From Clostridium sp. DL-VIII (GTDB taxonomy: Bacteria; Bacillota; Clostridia; Clostridiales; Clostridiaceae), in contig NZ_CM001240.1 of NCBI RefSeq assembly GCF_000230835.1, positions 6,156,279-6,220,278 on the forward strand: a stretch of DNA of 64,000 bases. The letters run 5' to 3'. Shown in pieces: positions 42,460-53,075 of this stretch. The stretch's first letter is position 1. Every line of letters starts with the position of its first letter. Under the pieces are notes generated by a model. The model ran no database searches, was not told where the DNA came from, and saw nothing but the letters and a program-made list of their open reading frames with translations. The position numbers were made by a program, and so were the translations under genes.

Positions 42460-42918
42460 TTAATTTATTGATATATATACATTTATTTCTCTATTGTTCA
42501 TATTCCAATCAGTTTGGTATTCCTCAAAGTCAAAGGTATATTTTCTATCTAATTTCATTGTCCAAAGCTTAGCCCAAAATTCTGCTACTGCTTCTTTATT
42601 ATTACCTTTAATAATAAACTTTGCATATTTGCCTGCTGTAATTTTCTTCACTTCAACCTTTTCTAAGAACTTTTTTTCTTCTAATACTTCACAGCAGATC
42701 ATAGCATCATAATCTCCATTAAAATTACTTTCATAATTAGTGTATAATCCAATAATATTCTCATTTTTCTTATTAGGAATTGATTGATAAATTCCATCTT
42801 CCAGAAACCTTTTCCAAAGATTACTTATATCATTCTTCATTGTAGGATCATTATTATTTGTTCTAATTTTAATACCAGTAACAATTTTTTCTTTTAGATA
42901 TACTATCTCATAATCCAT
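42460..42918 (-). CDS. GyrI-like / AraC effector-binding domain protein
   Basis: This 152-residue protein matches the stand-alone effector-binding fold of the SOUL/GyrI-like family: YEIVYLKEKIVTGIKIRT, then IIGLYTNYESNFNGDYDAMICCEV, ITAGKYAKFIIKG and an aromatic C-terminus (TFDFEEYQTDW, VYISIN). These domains bind hydrophobic small molecules; in BmrR and Rob they sense drugs, and stand-alone copies may bind or hydrolyse them. There is no HTH. It is the first gene of the putative run that ends with the WYL regulator. Confidence 0.8.
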   Translation of the reverse strand: MDYEIVYLKEKIVTGIKIRTNNNDPTMKNDISNLWKRFLEDGIYQSIPNKKNENIIGLYTNYESNFNGDYDAMICCEVLEEKKFLEKVEVKKITAGKYAKFIIKGNNKEAVAEFWAKLWTMKLDRKYTFDFEEYQTDWNMNNREINVYISIN

Positions 42919-43076
42919 TATATATACTCCCTTTCAATTATTCATATATATGCTGCAATTTACAATTCACAATTATGCCTGAAGTCTTTGCAGAGTTTCT
43001 TTAATTTATCAATACAAAATTGCTATTGCAACTTATATAATAAATTTCCATTACTTATAACAATATATCACTAATA

Positions 43077-43177
43077 ATATGACAGCATCATGTCATATTA
43101 TGCTTTTAGGCACAATCAAAAAAATAACAGACCAGTATGCTTGCCTATTTTGGTCTATTATTTTCTTTCATGTGCCT
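43077..43177. repeat. Hairpin and family A inverted-repeat element
   Basis: AATATGACA/TGTCATATT (43077-43099) is a perfect 9-bp hairpin. It is followed by a family A copy (43108-43177) with ends AGGCACAATCAAAAAAATAA and the inverted TATTTTCTTTCATGTGCCT, which extend to AGACCA/TGGTCT. Other DNA in 42919-43329 is AT-rich with no gene; ACAATTCACAATTATGCCTG near 42961 resembles the 10301 repeat end. Confidence 0.6.
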
Positions 43178-43329
43178 TAATTAATTTTTGAAATTTATAG
43201 AAAAATACTAATATTCAGTTAAATTTTAATGTAAAATATGGTATATTAATTAGTGAGAGGTATTATTTTTTTGTAAAATTATCAGTATTATATTATTTTT
43301 TTGAAAACTTATGAGGAGAATTTTGAATT

Positions 43330-44607
43330 ATGGGAGCAAAAAAATTAGTAAATTTAATTTACAATGGTCAACCTTCAGATAAATCAGATAATAATTCATC
43401 AAATATGCAATCTGAAATTAAACAAAAGGAACTTATTCAATCTATTCTTAAAGCTAAGGAAGAGGCTGAAAAAGCTAACAAAGCTAAATCTGAATTTTTA
43501 TCCAATATGAGTCATGAACTTAGGACTCCGCTTAATGCAATCTTAGGCTTTTCACAAATTCTACAATTAGATCCTGAAGCACCGCTTACGGCTTCACAAA
43601 ATGAAAGCGTTAATGAAATATTAAAGGCTAGTAACCATCTTCTTGAGTTGGTAAATGAGGTATTGGATTTAGCCAAAATAGAATCTAGGAAATTAAATAT
43701 TTCTATGAATTCAGTACCCGTTAAATCAATTATGGAAGAAACTCTTTCCATTGTAAGCCCTTTAGCTAATGAACATGAGATTAAAATTATTACTCCAAAC
43801 CTCCCAAAGTCAGATGAGTTTGTTTATGCTGACAAAACTCGTTTAAAACAAATATTAATCAATTTATTATCTAATGCAATTAAATATAATAAACCAAAAG
43901 GTGAAGTAGTTTTTTATTATGAGCGAATTAATGAGACATATAAATTTCATGTTATCGATACTGGCATTGGTTTATTAGAGTCTGATTTAACTTTAATCTT
44001 CAAACCTTTCTATCGCTTAAATAACGTAAATAATATAATAGAAGGATCAGGCATTGGCCTCTCTGTGGTTAAGCAGCTTACTGAATTAATGAATGGTAAA
44101 ATCTCTGTTGTCAGTAAAAAAAATATTGGAAGTCATTTTGGGATTGAACTGCCCTGTATAGAATCTAATGTTAGACAAGAATATAAAAATCTAATTTCAT
44201 TAAAAGTTAAAAAGCCTTTTTTAGAATCTAAACCTTATAAAATATTACACGTTGAAGACAATCCTGCCAATTTACGACTTGTTGAGCATATTATTAATCA
44301 AATCAGCTCTAATCTAAAAATTCTCTCAGCACCTTCTGGAGAATTATGCATCAATTTAGCTATAGAAAACAAACCAGACTTAATATTACTTGATATTAAT
44401 CTTCCTGGAATGGATGGTTACAAAGTTTTTGAAATATTAAAGAATCATGATGAGACTTCTAATATACCTGTAATAGCCATTAGTGCAAATGCAATGCCAG
44501 AGGATATAGAACAAGCTCATTTTCTCGGTTTTTCTGATTATATTACCAAGCCAATTAACATACCAGAGTTCGTTAAAAGAATTTCAAATATATTAAATAT
44601 GAAATAA
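43330..44607 (+). CDS. Soluble hybrid histidine kinase/response regulator
   Basis: This 425-residue protein has no signal peptide or membrane helix. A short N-terminal coiled-coil (about 30-55) leads into HisKA with the phosphorylated His62 in [19 protein letters not shown]. The HATPase domain follows (N box [10 protein letters not shown]1 DTGIGLL, G2 GSGIGLSV). The receiver domain holds HVEDNPANL, the phospho-acceptor [13 protein letters not shown] and the lysine in YITKP. There is no PAS, GAF or other input domain, so its signal must come through a partner or through the coiled coil. A gene for an HPt protein follows 23 bases later, which suggests a His-Asp-His phosphorelay. AGGAG lies about 11 bases before the ATG. 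Confidence 0.88.
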   Translation: MGAKKLVNLIYNGQPSDKSDNNSSNMQSEIKQKELIQSILKAKEEAEKANKAKSEFLSNMSHELRTPLNAILGFSQILQLDPEAPLTASQNESVNEILKASNHLLELVNEVLDLAKIESRKLNISMNSVPVKSIMEETLSIVSPLANEHEIKIITPNLPKSDEFVYADKTRLKQILINLLSNAIKYNKPKGEVVFYYERINETYKFHVIDTGIGLLESDLTLIFKPFYRLNNVNNIIEGSGIGLSVVKQLTELMNGKISVVSKKNIGSHFGIELPCIESNVRQEYKNLISLKVKKPFLESKPYKILHVEDNPANLRLVEHIINQISSNLKILSAPSGELCINLAIENKPDLILLDINLPGMDGYKVFEILKNHDETSNIPVIAISANAMPEDIEQAHFLGFSDYITKPINIPEFVKRISNILNMK

Positions 44608-44630
44608 ACTACTGTAGAAAGGAAGTAATT

Positions 44631-45002
44631 ATGAATTATTATAGTAAATATGATATAACTGGCTTTGCTAAAGATTTAGGATTAAGCATTTCTGAAATAT
44701 CAGAACTTTATTCTGAATTAATTAATGAAATAAATTCATCATTATCAGAGTTAAAAATCTTTATTGCTGAAAAAGACTTAAAAAATATCCAAAAGATAAT
44801 TCATGATATTAAAGGAGTCTCTGGCAATTACAGACTAACCGATGTGTATGCAAAAGCTTCTGAAATTAACGATTCTTTAAGATCTAATTATCTTACATAC
44901 CTCGAATCAGACTTAAATGAATTATTTATTATAAGCAGTAGGGCTGAAATAGAGATTGCAAATTTTTTTAAAGAACGTTCTGTCTTTATTAATATTGCAT
45001 AA
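44631..45002 (+). CDS. Histidine phosphotransfer (HPt) protein
   Basis: This 123-residue helical protein has the HPt signature IIHDIKGVSGNYRL, with the phosphorylated His58 and the conserved Lys/Gly after it. It should take phosphate from the receiver domain of the hybrid kinase directly upstream and pass it to a response regulator elsewhere. The NarL-type regulator at 50866 is the nearest orphan candidate, an inference from position. The gene begins 23 bases after the kinase, with AAAGGAAG as the ribosome site, and ends in a terminator. Confidence 0.88.
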   Translation: MNYYSKYDITGFAKDLGLSISEISELYSELINEINSSLSELKIFIAEKDLKNIQKIIHDIKGVSGNYRLTDVYAKASEINDSLRSNYLTYLESDLNELFIISSRAEIEIANFFKERSVFINIA

Positions 45003-45015
45003 ATATAACTATTAT

Positions 45016-45054
45016 AAAACACGCTGCTTCCTATATTTGATAACAGCGTGTTTT
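45016..45054 (+). terminator. Intrinsic terminator after the phosphorelay pair
   Basis: AAAACACGCTG (45016-45026) pairs perfectly with CAGCGTGTTTT (45044-45054), and ATATTT follows. It ends the kinase-HPt transcript and faces the chemoreceptor gene on the other strand. Confidence 0.8.
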
Positions 45055-45248
45055 ATATTTATTAAATATATTTCAAATTATCCTACGTAATAATTATCCT
45101 TATGATGTGTATTCTATTTTTATATTTTCTTCATCATATCTATATAATTTTTAATGATAACTTACTATTACATTTAATATGAATAGATAAAGATTTATGA
45201 TTTAAATAGCAATATGATAATAAAATTTATATAAATAAATTATCATTC

Positions 45249-46796
45249 TTATTTTAATTTAAATTGCTTAACCTGATCCTTAAGCATTTCAGCCTGAGAA
45301 GCCAATTCCTCACTAGCTGATGCACTTTCTTCTGCTGTTGCTGAGTTGCTCTGAACTATGGTTGATACCTGCATTATTCCCTGATTAATTTGTTCAATAC
45401 CTTCTGCCTGTTCATTTGAAGCTATTGCTATCTGACTAATAAACTCAGCAATCTTCACAGTATCCTCTACTATTTTGTTTAATGCTCCAGCAGTTTTATC
45501 AGCTATATTGGTTCCCGCCTCTGCTTTCTTAATTGAGCCTTCAATCATATCTGCTGTTTCTTTAGCAGCCTTTGCAGACCTTGCTGCTAAATTTCTTACT
45601 TCTTCAGCAACAACTGCAAACCCTTTACCATGCTGCCCTGCTCTAGCTGCTTCTACTGCCGCATTTAATGCTAAAATATTAGTTTGGAATGCAATTTCAT
45701 CAATTACTTTTATAATTTTATAGATGTTTGTTGAAGAATTATTTATTTCAACTACTGCTTTTTGCATTTCCTTCATTTGTTCATATCCATCTTCTGCATT
45801 TGATTTAGCACTTACTGCAATATCATTAGCACTTGTAGCATTTTCAGCGTTCATTTTTGTTTGAGAAGATATCTCTTCCATAGATGATGTTAATTCTTCT
45901 ATGGAACTTGCCTGCTCCATTGCACCTTGAGAAAGAGATACACTGGAATCCGACACTTGTCTTGATCCTGCTGCAACTTGTTCAGCTGCTGCATTTATAG
46001 TATGCATAGTACTATTTAGCTTTTCAGTCATTCTTCTAAAAGCTCCTGCTAGTAAACCAATTTCATCCTTACTTTGCATATTAATATCTACATCAAAATC
46101 TCCATCAGCTACCTTATCAGCTATTTTGATTATTTTACGAACAGGTTTACTTATTGATGCTGAAATAAATATTCCTATAAATATTGCTGCTATTATTCCT
46201 ACAATTAAAATTGCCATGGTTAATATGGTTGTATTATCAGCTGTTTTATTATTGCCTTCAGCTGTTTCTTTGGCAATATTTAACTTTAGGTCAACAAATT
46301 TATCAGCATTACTTTGTAGTTTTTGTAATGCTACTTTTCCTTGATCATAAAAAAGCTTTAGTGCCTCCTCGTCTTTTCCTTGATTCTTTAACTGAATTGA
46401 TTTATCTACTATATCCAAATAATCTGCTTCTGAACTTTCTAATTCATTTATGGCTTTTTCACCTTCATCTGTGAGTGTAGTTTCTTTAATTTTAGTAAGA
46501 CTAGAATCAAACTTATCACTTGAATCATTAATTTTATTTTGATACTCTTGGACATCAGAAGAATTTTCTGCAAGCAATGCATCTCTTGCATATGCTCTTA
46601 CATCATTGAAAGAATTACATACGTCAATTACATCTCCTAAAGGCGCAGTCATTTTTTCATATAGTTTTGTATCAAGCTCATTAATTTTGTTAATATTAAT
46701 AGCTCCTAAAATTCCTATAAATCCAGCTATAAAAACCACTATTAAAAATCCTAATAATATTTTTGATCTTATTTTCATATTGTAAAACCATTCCAT
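45249..46796 (-). CDS. Methyl-accepting chemotaxis protein, four-helix-bundle type
   Basis: This 515-residue chemoreceptor has a short cytoplasmic start, membrane helix 1 (about 12-32), an extracytoplasmic helical domain of about 155 residues in the 4HB_MCP style, and membrane helix 2 (about 190-212). HAMP follows, then the signalling coiled-coil with the tip [21 protein letters not shown]. Adaptation residues lie on both sides. It lacks the acidic C-terminal FGKY tail of the two other receptors here. AGGAGG lies seven bases before the ATG. The CheW gene lies just upstream (18 bases from its stop), so they are co-transcribed. Ligand unknown. Confidence 0.9.
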   Translation of the reverse strand: MEWFYNMKIRSKILLGFLIVVFIAGFIGILGAININKINELDTKLYEKMTAPLGDVIDVCNSFNDVRAYARDALLAENSSDVQEYQNKINDSSDKFDSSLTKIKETTLTDEGEKAINELESSEADYLDIVDKSIQLKNQGKDEEALKLFYDQGKVALQKLQSNADKFVDLKLNIAKETAEGNNKTADNTTILTMAILIVGIIAAIFIGIFISASISKPVRKIIKIADKVADGDFDVDINMQSKDEIGLLAGAFRRMTEKLNSTMHTINAAAEQVAAGSRQVSDSSVSLSQGAMEQASSIEELTSSMEEISSQTKMNAENATSANDIAVSAKSNAEDGYEQMKEMQKAVVEINNSSTNIYKIIKVIDEIAFQTNILALNAAVEAARAGQHGKGFAVVAEEVRNLAARSAKAAKETADMIEGSIKKAEAGTNIADKTAGALNKIVEDTVKIAEFISQIAIASNEQAEGIEQINQGIMQVSTIVQSNSATAEESASASEELASQAEMLKDQVKQFKLK

Positions 46797-46814
46797 TGTA
46801 ATTCCTCCTGACAG

Positions 46815-47309
46815 CTATTCAGCATTATTTAAAATATCAGTTTCTTCATCACCTATTAATTTATTACAATCTAAAATCAACTTAACTTCCTTGCCAACCT
46901 TACCTATGCCCTTTATATATCCGTTGTTTGCATTATTTAAATTTGGTGGCGGCATAATATCTTGATCTGATATTACTAACACTTCTGATACACTATCAAC
47001 AATAAGACCAATTGATAATTCATTTATATCTACAACTATTATGCAGGTTCTATCATTATATTCTCTAAATTCTTTCTTAAACCTTAGCCTAACGTCCATA
47101 ACAGGAATTATTTTCCCACGAAGATTAATTATTCCCTTTATATAATCTGGCAGCTCTGGAACTAATGTTACTGGCTGTATTCCAATAATCTCTATAACAT
47201 TATTTATACTTATACCATAAGAATCATTATCAAGTAAGAAAGTAAGATATTTTTCCTTCTGGGTATCTTCTTCTGTATCTTCAATAGTACTAATTATATT
47301 TTCACTCAT
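46815..47309 (-). CDS. cheW: Chemotaxis coupling protein CheW
   Basis: This 164-residue protein links chemoreceptors to the CheA kinase. The CheW fold is seen in YLTFLLDNDSYGISINNVIEI, LVPELPDYIKGIINLRGKI and PVMDVRLRF. The pattern IKGIINLRG is the receptor-binding core. I start at the ATG at 47309, seven bases after GGGAG; an adjacent ATG at 47312 is only four bases away, and the longer frame to 47345 lacks a ribosome site. It sits between two receptors. No CheA gene is in the window, so CheW must work with a kinase encoded elsewhere. Confidence 0.92.
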   Translation of the reverse strand: MSENIISTIEDTEEDTQKEKYLTFLLDNDSYGISINNVIEIIGIQPVTLVPELPDYIKGIINLRGKIIPVMDVRLRFKKEFREYNDRTCIIVVDINELSIGLIVDSVSEVLVISDQDIMPPPNLNNANNGYIKGIGKVGKEVKLILDCNKLIGDEETDILNNAE

Positions 47310-47428
47310 CATATCGCTCCCTCTACATCTTATATAAATAAACAACTTAAAAAGCTAATTTATTACCTAAACATATCAAAAATATCAGTTGCAAATTATA
47401 AATCTAGTTAATATGTTTTATATCTATA

Positions 47429-50032
47429 TTAATATTTCCCAAAATCCATATTATCTAAATTTATCTCGTTTCTTGCGCTTAGATTGGATAGTCTATTAAG
47501 TTGTCCATTATCCACAGCATTATCCATTCCTAACATATTTTCTTTTTCATTATTATCTAAGAATATTCTACCTTGAGCTTTTCTTCTTAACTTAAATTGT
47601 GCAACTCTTTCTTTTAAATTTTCTGCCTGACTTGACATCTCTTCACTTGAAGAGGCTGTTTCCTCAGATGTAGCAGAATTCATTTGAGTAACTTTTGATA
47701 TCTGATGTATAGCTTCATTTATTTGAGACACAGCTAGTACCTGTTCATCACATGATGCTGCAATTTTGCTCACTATTTCAGAAGTACTTCTGATATCATC
47801 AACTATGGCACTTAATGACTCAGCTGTATTATTAGCTATTTCTGTTCCTGCATTTACCTTTTTAATAGATCCTTCTATTAAAACTGTGGTCTCTTTAGCA
47901 GCATTTGCACTTCTTCCTGCAAGATTTCTAACCTCTTCTGCAACTACTGCAAAGCCTTTACCATGTTGTCCTGCCCTTGCTGCTTCTACAGCTGCATTAA
48001 GTGCTAATATATTTGTTTGGAAAGCTATTTCATCTATTACTTTTATTATCTTAGAAATATTTTCAGATGCTTCATTTATTTCATTCATAGCTTTAAGCAT
48101 ATTATCCATCTCTGCATTTCCGTTTATAGCATTTGTTGTAGCTTTTACAGCTAAATCATTCGCTTCATTAGCACTTGAAGCATTTAATCTTGTCTGCTCT
48201 CCTATTTCTGATAGTGAAGCTGTTACTTCCTCAACTGCACTTGCTTGTTCTGCTGATGCTTGTGACAAGCTTTGGCTTGCATTTGAAACTTGAATAGATG
48301 CTGCTGCCACTTCACTTGCTGAAACATTTATAGCTGTAAGTACTTGGTTAAGTTCTTGTATGGATGCATTTAAAGCATTTATTATGCTTCCATAATCCCC
48401 ACTGTATGTATTTTGAACAGTTATGTCTAAGTTACCTTTTGACATCTCTATAAGTGCATTGTTTATTTCTCCTATTGGTTTGGCAAAAGCATCTACAGCT
48501 CTATTTACTATGTTTACAAGCTCTTTAAAGCTTCCATCAAATTTCTCTTCCTCTCCTCTTACCTGCAAGTTGCCCGATGCCGCTGCTGAAAGAACCCTTA
48601 CTTGTTCATCAACTACTTTAAGAATATTATCTTTTAATCCATTTAAACTATCATTAGCAATTCCAAATCTTCCCGGTAATTTTTCAAGTTCGACTGTTAA
48701 ATCACCTTCTGAATATGATTTTAATACAGCAAAGATTTTTATTAATACATCTACAGATATCCACATTGCGTCATTTACACTTTGAGCCATTTGTTTATAT
48801 GCTCCATTAAATTTAGAAACCTCTATTTTATCTCTTGTATTTCCTAGTTTAAAGGTATCGTTCATCCAATTAATTTCTTTTATGAACATATTTAAAGTAT
48901 CAATCAGCATATTTAAATTATTTTTTGTATTATTAAATTCACCATAGTATTCAGTTTCTATTTTTTCTGGTATATCACCGTTGCTTATCCTCTTAACATA
49001 ATCTGCTGTTACATTTATTGGCTCTACAAAAGCTTCTATTATTCCATTAATTCCATCTGTCATTTCAGCCCATGAGCCATTAAAATGTGAAGAATCCATT
49101 CTCTTAGATAAATTACCTTTTTTAATCTCGTCAGCTACATCAATCTGTTCTTTAGCTATAGACAATAAGTTTCCTCTTAATTTATCCAAATGTTCTTTTA
49201 CCAAATTGTATCTTCCTGGCTGTTCTTCAAGCTGAGCTGATAAATCTCCTTCTGAATATGCTTTGAGCATCCCAAATAGTTGTAAAAATACATCTATTGA
49301 TACCCATACTGTATCATTTATGCATTCTGTCATTTCCTTGAATACGCCTTCAAATTTAGAAGAATCTATTTTATCTCTTGTATTTCCTAACTTGAAAGTA
49401 TCTTTTAACCAGTATATCTCTTTTTCAAAAGCATTCAGGTTATCAATAAGCCCGTTAATGTTTTTCTTGACAGTACTGAATTCTCCAGATTCATCTTCAC
49501 TGTATTTTGTTTGGATTTCTCCCTTGCTTATTTTTTCTATGTAATTTGAAGCGGTTCTAATATTCTTTATAAATATGTTTGCTGTACTTAAATTATTTTC
49601 ACTTATAATTTTCCATGATCCTTTGTAATTTGTACTATCTAGTTTTATATCAAAATTTCCTTTTTTAATTGATTCTGCAATAAAATTAGAATCATTAACT
49701 ACACTTTTTATATCATTCATTACTGTTTTTAGAGAATCACCTAGTTCAGCAAAATCATCTTTGATTTCTACACTTATATTTTCATCAAATTCTCCGTCTG
49801 CAATTTTAACAATTGTATTATTAAGGTTTCTTATTGATTTACCAATCGAATTTATAAGTAATACTCCCAAGATTATCGTAAAAAATACTGCACCTAATAA
49901 AATTATTAAAATATAATTTTGTGCATCTATTCCTTTATAAGCTATAGCCGATAATATGCACTCTATCGCAATTATCAATATAAATATTAAACCGATCTTA
50001 TTTTTTATTTTTGAATTTCCCATAGTAAACAT
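47429..50032 (-). CDS. Chemoreceptor with tandem HAMP-like repeats and no extracellular domain
   Basis: This 867-residue receptor has two adjacent membrane helices (about 13-32 and 39-62) with only a few residues outside. A long cytoplasmic stalk of HAMP-like modules (from 65 to about 540) follows, then the signalling hairpin with [21 protein letters not shown]. The stalk contains a duplication of about 181 residues: [10 protein letters not shown] occurs identically at 213 and 394, each followed by a similar SKFxG, YSEGDL and PGR pattern. It must sense signals in the membrane or cytoplasm. It ends NMDFGKY. The start at 50032 follows GGAGGG by seven bases. It is probably co-transcribed with cheY, which is 96 bases upstream. 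Confidence 0.9.
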   Translation of the reverse strand: MFTMGNSKIKNKIGLIFILIIAIECILSAIAYKGIDAQNYILIILLGAVFFTIILGVLLINSIGKSIRNLNNTIVKIADGEFDENISVEIKDDFAELGDSLKTVMNDIKSVVNDSNFIAESIKKGNFDIKLDSTNYKGSWKIISENNLSTANIFIKNIRTASNYIEKISKGEIQTKYSEDESGEFSTVKKNINGLIDNLNAFEKEIYWLKDTFKLGNTRDKIDSSKFEGVFKEMTECINDTVWVSIDVFLQLFGMLKAYSEGDLSAQLEEQPGRYNLVKEHLDKLRGNLLSIAKEQIDVADEIKKGNLSKRMDSSHFNGSWAEMTDGINGIIEAFVEPINVTADYVKRISNGDIPEKIETEYYGEFNNTKNNLNMLIDTLNMFIKEINWMNDTFKLGNTRDKIEVSKFNGAYKQMAQSVNDAMWISVDVLIKIFAVLKSYSEGDLTVELEKLPGRFGIANDSLNGLKDNILKVVDEQVRVLSAAASGNLQVRGEEEKFDGSFKELVNIVNRAVDAFAKPIGEINNALIEMSKGNLDITVQNTYSGDYGSIINALNASIQELNQVLTAINVSASEVAAASIQVSNASQSLSQASAEQASAVEEVTASLSEIGEQTRLNASSANEANDLAVKATTNAINGNAEMDNMLKAMNEINEASENISKIIKVIDEIAFQTNILALNAAVEAARAGQHGKGFAVVAEEVRNLAGRSANAAKETTVLIEGSIKKVNAGTEIANNTAESLSAIVDDIRSTSEIVSKIAASCDEQVLAVSQINEAIHQISKVTQMNSATSEETASSSEEMSSQAENLKERVAQFKLRRKAQGRIFLDNNEKENMLGMDNAVDNGQLNRLSNLSARNEINLDNMDFGKY

Positions 50033-50127
50033 TTTAATTCCCTCCACCAAATACTGAATCATCTAATTTTCATGCTCAAGTTGTACCCGTGTTTATTTTT
50101 GCATTCCTTAGTATAAAATCTTTGTTT

Positions 50128-50493
50128 TTATATTTTTTCACCAAAATTCATCAATTGCTTCGATATAACTTCTTCCTTAAATGGTTTTACTATAAATGAT
50201 ACTGCACCTGCTATTATAGCTTCCTTAACATTAATTTCATGTCCCATAGAAGAAATAACTATGATCCTAGCATTATTATCAATGGATTTAATCATTTTTA
50301 TTGCCTCTACTCCTCCAAGCTCTGGCATAGTCAAATCCATAGTTACAATATCTGGCTTTAACATCCTGTATTGGTGTACAGCTTTTATTCCTGTATCTGC
50401 CTCACCTACAACTTCAAAACCACTCTTTTCTAAAATCTTTCTTAATGCTATTCTCATGAATGCAGCATCATCTACAACTAATGCTCTCTTCAT
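50128..50493 (-). CDS. cheY: Chemotaxis response regulator CheY
   Basis: This 121-residue single-domain receiver has the acidic pocket VVDDAAF (Asp8-Asp9 region), the phospho-acceptor aspartate in DIVTMDLTMPELGG, the switch threonine/serine in IVISSMG and the lysine in FIVKPFKEE. It matches CheY, which controls flagellar rotation after phosphorylation by CheA. AAGGGAG lies before the ATG. It lies first in the cheY - receptor - CheW - receptor run. A 36-base motif shared with the MCP gene at 55631 lies 88 bases upstream. Confidence 0.88.
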   Translation of the reverse strand: MKRALVVDDAAFMRIALRKILEKSGFEVVGEADTGIKAVHQYRMLKPDIVTMDLTMPELGGVEAIKMIKSIDNNARIIVISSMGHEINVKEAIIAGAVSFIVKPFKEEVISKQLMNFGEKI

Positions 50494-50580
50494 AAATTCT
50501 TCTCCCTTCGCTTAATTTATATAAACTTCTACTTTTTTCTATTAACAGTATTATTTTAAATGTTTTTATAGTAGCTTTGT

Positions 50581-50616
50581 AGTACCGCAGGTCATACAAT
50601 AAAATGCAAATTGCAC
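50581..50616 (-). promoter_or_regulatory. 36-base conserved motif upstream of cheY
   Basis: AGTACCGCAGGTCATA, then ATGCAAATTGCAC (plus-strand reading), matches 30 of 36 positions of 55729-55764. Both lie 88-98 bases upstream of a minus-strand chemotaxis operon start. It may be part of a shared promoter or operator. I cannot fit a standard sigma-A or sigma-D promoter to it. Confidence 0.5.
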
Positions 50617-50734
50617 AACAAATAAATGAAAAATGCAAAATGCATTTTTAGACAAAATGCTTCATTAAATTTAAGTTTACGTATCTAATTTTACTTCTTA
50701 GAAAATTAAACCAACTTAGATGCTTCTTTATACA

Positions 50735-50764
50735 TTGTTCTCTCATGTATAAACATGGTATAAT
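50735..50764 (+). promoter_or_regulatory. Extended -10 promoter upstream of the NarL-type regulator
   Basis: TGGTATAAT (TATAAT at 50759-50764) is an extended -10 box, with a weak -35 TTGTTC (50735-50740) and an 18-base spacer. It lies about 100 bases before the regulator gene at 50866. The rest of 50617-50865 is AT-rich without a gene. Confidence 0.55.
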
Positions 50765-50865
50765 TTTTACATTGATATGAATTTATTTGTATTTAATTCA
50801 TGTTGGATTTTGTAAATTTAGGGGAATTTCTAATATATTACTTTATTGGATAGTGAGGGGTTTTT

Positions 50866-51522
50866 ATGATACGGGTTATTATTGCTGAAGATCAAAAGCT
50901 TTTGAGGGAAAGTTTTAAGAATATAATTGAAAATAATAGTGACATAAAGGTTGTTGCTTGCGCTACTAACGGTAATGAATCTTATGATTTATGTAAAGAA
51001 TATAAGCCTGATGTAGTTTTAATGGATTTATCTATGCCAGTATGTAATGGACTAGAAGCTACAAAATTAATAAAATCTAAATTTCCATCAATAAAAGTAT
51101 TAATTCTTACTGCATCTAACGATACAAATGATGTAACTGACGCTATAAGCAGTGGCGCAGATGGATATATTTTAAAAGATATAAGTACAGAAGAACTTAT
51201 ACTTTCAATAAAGAGCGCTTCATTAGGACTTGGGATAATCACCAAGGATGTTTTAAATCCTTTTGTATCAAATCTGTATAAAGAAAATAAGAAGACTAAA
51301 AAAAAGACTATTGCTATTGAAGGTATAAATGTGTCTTTAACAGAAAGGGAATTAAACATAGTAGCTATGATTGTTGATGGGAAAGACAATAAGGAAATTG
51401 GAACAGCTCTATTTATTGCTGAGGGAACTGTAAAAAATATAATCACCGAGATTATATCAAAGCTTCAACTAAAAGACCGCACCCAACTCGCAGTATATGC
51501 CGTAAAAAATGGGCTTGTATAA
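50866..51522 (+). CDS. NarL/FixJ-type response regulator, orphan
   Basis: This 218-residue protein has a receiver domain (IAEDQKL, phospho-acceptor in VVLMDLSMPVCNG, lysine in GYILKD) and a C-terminal LuxR-type helix-turn-helix (SLTERELNIVAMIVDGKDNK, then IAEGTVKNIITEIISKL). It should dimerise on phosphorylation and control transcription. No kinase gene adjoins it. The hybrid kinase and HPt protein at 43330-45002 have no response regulator with an output domain, so this gene is a plausible partner, though 6 kb away. The linker between the domains is long and lysine-rich. Confidence 0.87.
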   Translation: MIRVIIAEDQKLLRESFKNIIENNSDIKVVACATNGNESYDLCKEYKPDVVLMDLSMPVCNGLEATKLIKSKFPSIKVLILTASNDTNDVTDAISSGADGYILKDISTEELILSIKSASLGLGIITKDVLNPFVSNLYKENKKTKKKTIAIEGINVSLTERELNIVAMIVDGKDNKEIGTALFIAEGTVKNIITEIISKLQLKDRTQLAVYAVKNGLV

Positions 51523-51560
51523 ATATATAGATAATCAACTTTGATTTATTTATGTGGTAA

Positions 51561-51790
51561 CTTACCGAAATCACATACATTTTTATTCCACAGGACTTAT
51601 GAAATTTTCGCTGGAAAGTTCTAAAATGGAGCTTGTATCCATTTCTGCATGCTCCCGAAGCAAGTTCTTAAATGGAACAAGCTCCATTTAAGAACTTTCA
51701 TCAGCTTAATTTCACATGCCTATTTCATAAAAATGTATATGATTTCTAGTATAGGTACACACAAAAGTCCAAATAATTATTCTATATATA
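51561..51790. repeat. Family B large hairpin element, second copy
   Basis: CTTACCGAAATCACATACAT and the inverted ATGTATATGATTTCTAGTAT form the outer arms. The second arms are ATGAAATTTTCGCTGGAAAG and, inverted, CTTTCATCAGCTTAATTTCA. AAGTTCTTAAATGGA/TCCATTTAAGAACTT adds a nearly perfect inner hairpin. It matches 27764-28018 at both ends but not in the centre. The DNA from 51800 to 51976 also shares a GATTTCTGAAAT...TTTTTTGAAAA stretch with 59226. No gene is visible in 51523-51976. Confidence 0.65.
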
Positions 51791-51976
51791 CGCCAAAAAG
51801 AGAGTTAGGGTAATAAACCATAAAATTCTTACAGAAAATGTTTTGATAGCCAAGTGCAAGGCTTAAACCCTCACTTTTGCGGAACATCTTTTTAGCAAAT
51901 GTGATTTCTGAAATGTATATTTTTTGAAAATCCGCAGAACTTTCTTATATAACTTATTACAGTTTTAGTTATTGCT

Positions 51977-53008
51977 TTAACTTATAATATCACATATAGT
52001 TCTAGGTATTTTTGATAAAGAAACTTGTTTTTCTACGGCTCCTAAGTCAAAAGCCATTTTGGGCATTCCATATACAACTGAAGATTGCTTATCTTGACCG
52101 ATGGTTTTTGCCCCTGCTTTTCTCATGGACATAAGTCCTATTGCTCCGTCGTGCCCCATTCCTGTAAGAATTACTCCAACTGCATGTTTAGCTGCTATTT
52201 TCGCAACAGACTCAAAAAGTACATCTACAGATGGACAGTGACCATTAACTTTATTTCCAGTTAAAGTTTCAACCATGTATTTATCACCTAATTTTTTTAT
52301 CTTCATATGTTTATCACCTGGTGCTATTAATACTTTTCCAGGTTCAATTATATCGCCTGTCTTTGCCTCTTTTACATCAAAGTGTGTCTGCATATTAAGT
52401 CTTTCTGCAAACATCTTTGAAAATCCTGGCGGTATGTGCTGAACTATCACTATTCCAGGCACTGATCTTGGGAGAACTTTTAATATACTATAAATAGCTT
52501 CTGTACCACCAGTGGATGCTCCTATAGCAATTACTTTATTATTATAGGCACGAATATCACTTTTTTCCCCAATCTTATCTGAACCTGTTGCTATTAATCT
52601 TGTTAGATTAGCTGATAAATTTACGTTTACTGCGCCTTTTACCTTCATTATCAGCTCAGTTATAAAATTTTCAAAACCATTTTGAATGCTAGCATCCGGC
52701 TTACTTAAGAAATCTACAGCTCCAGCATTCAAAGCATCAAAAACAACGTCGCTTAACGAACTTACTACTATTATTGGAATTTTATATTGTGGAAGAAGCC
52801 TTCTTATAAATTCTACACCATTTAACTTAGGCATCTGTACATCACAAATCATTATGTCCGGATCTAATTCTAAAAGCTTATCCCTTGCATCATATGGATC
52901 CACTGCTTTCCCAACAACCTCTATTTTAGGGTCTCTTGATATTCCTCTTGATATAGCCTCTCTAAATACAACGCTATCATCTACCACTAGTACTCTAATT
53001 ACACTCAC
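51977..53008 (-). CDS. cheB: Chemotaxis protein-glutamate methylesterase CheB
   Basis: This 343-residue response regulator removes methyl groups from chemoreceptors for adaptation. The N-terminal receiver holds VVDDSVV, the phospho-acceptor DIMICDVQMPKLNG, and VDFLSKP. The esterase domain has the catalytic triad Ser in AIGASTGGTEAI, His in IVQHIPPGFS and Asp in LTGMGHDGA. I start at the GTG at 53008, since AGAAGGTG is correctly spaced before it; GTG at 53017 is part of that ribosome site. It lies 67 bases after cheR, in the order MCP-cheR-cheB. Confidence 0.93.
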   Translation of the reverse strand: MSVIRVLVVDDSVVFREAISRGISRDPKIEVVGKAVDPYDARDKLLELDPDIMICDVQMPKLNGVEFIRRLLPQYKIPIIVVSSLSDVVFDALNAGAVDFLSKPDASIQNGFENFITELIMKVKGAVNVNLSANLTRLIATGSDKIGEKSDIRAYNNKVIAIGASTGGTEAIYSILKVLPRSVPGIVIVQHIPPGFSKMFAERLNMQTHFDVKEAKTGDIIEPGKVLIAPGDKHMKIKKLGDKYMVETLTGNKVNGHCPSVDVLFESVAKIAAKHAVGVILTGMGHDGAIGLMSMRKAGAKTIGQDKQSSVVYGMPKMAFDLGAVEKQVSLSKIPRTICDIIS

Positions 53009-53075
53009 ATATATCACCTTCTCTTTGCATCATCGCTTAAGACAGTTATAAACTTACTGTCGCCTTTAGTTTTCC

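Noticed and set aside
47766..48293. 175-codon frame opposite the chemoreceptor
   Set aside because: Shadow of the repetitive Ala/Ser-rich signalling coiled-coil; low complexity and no start signal.
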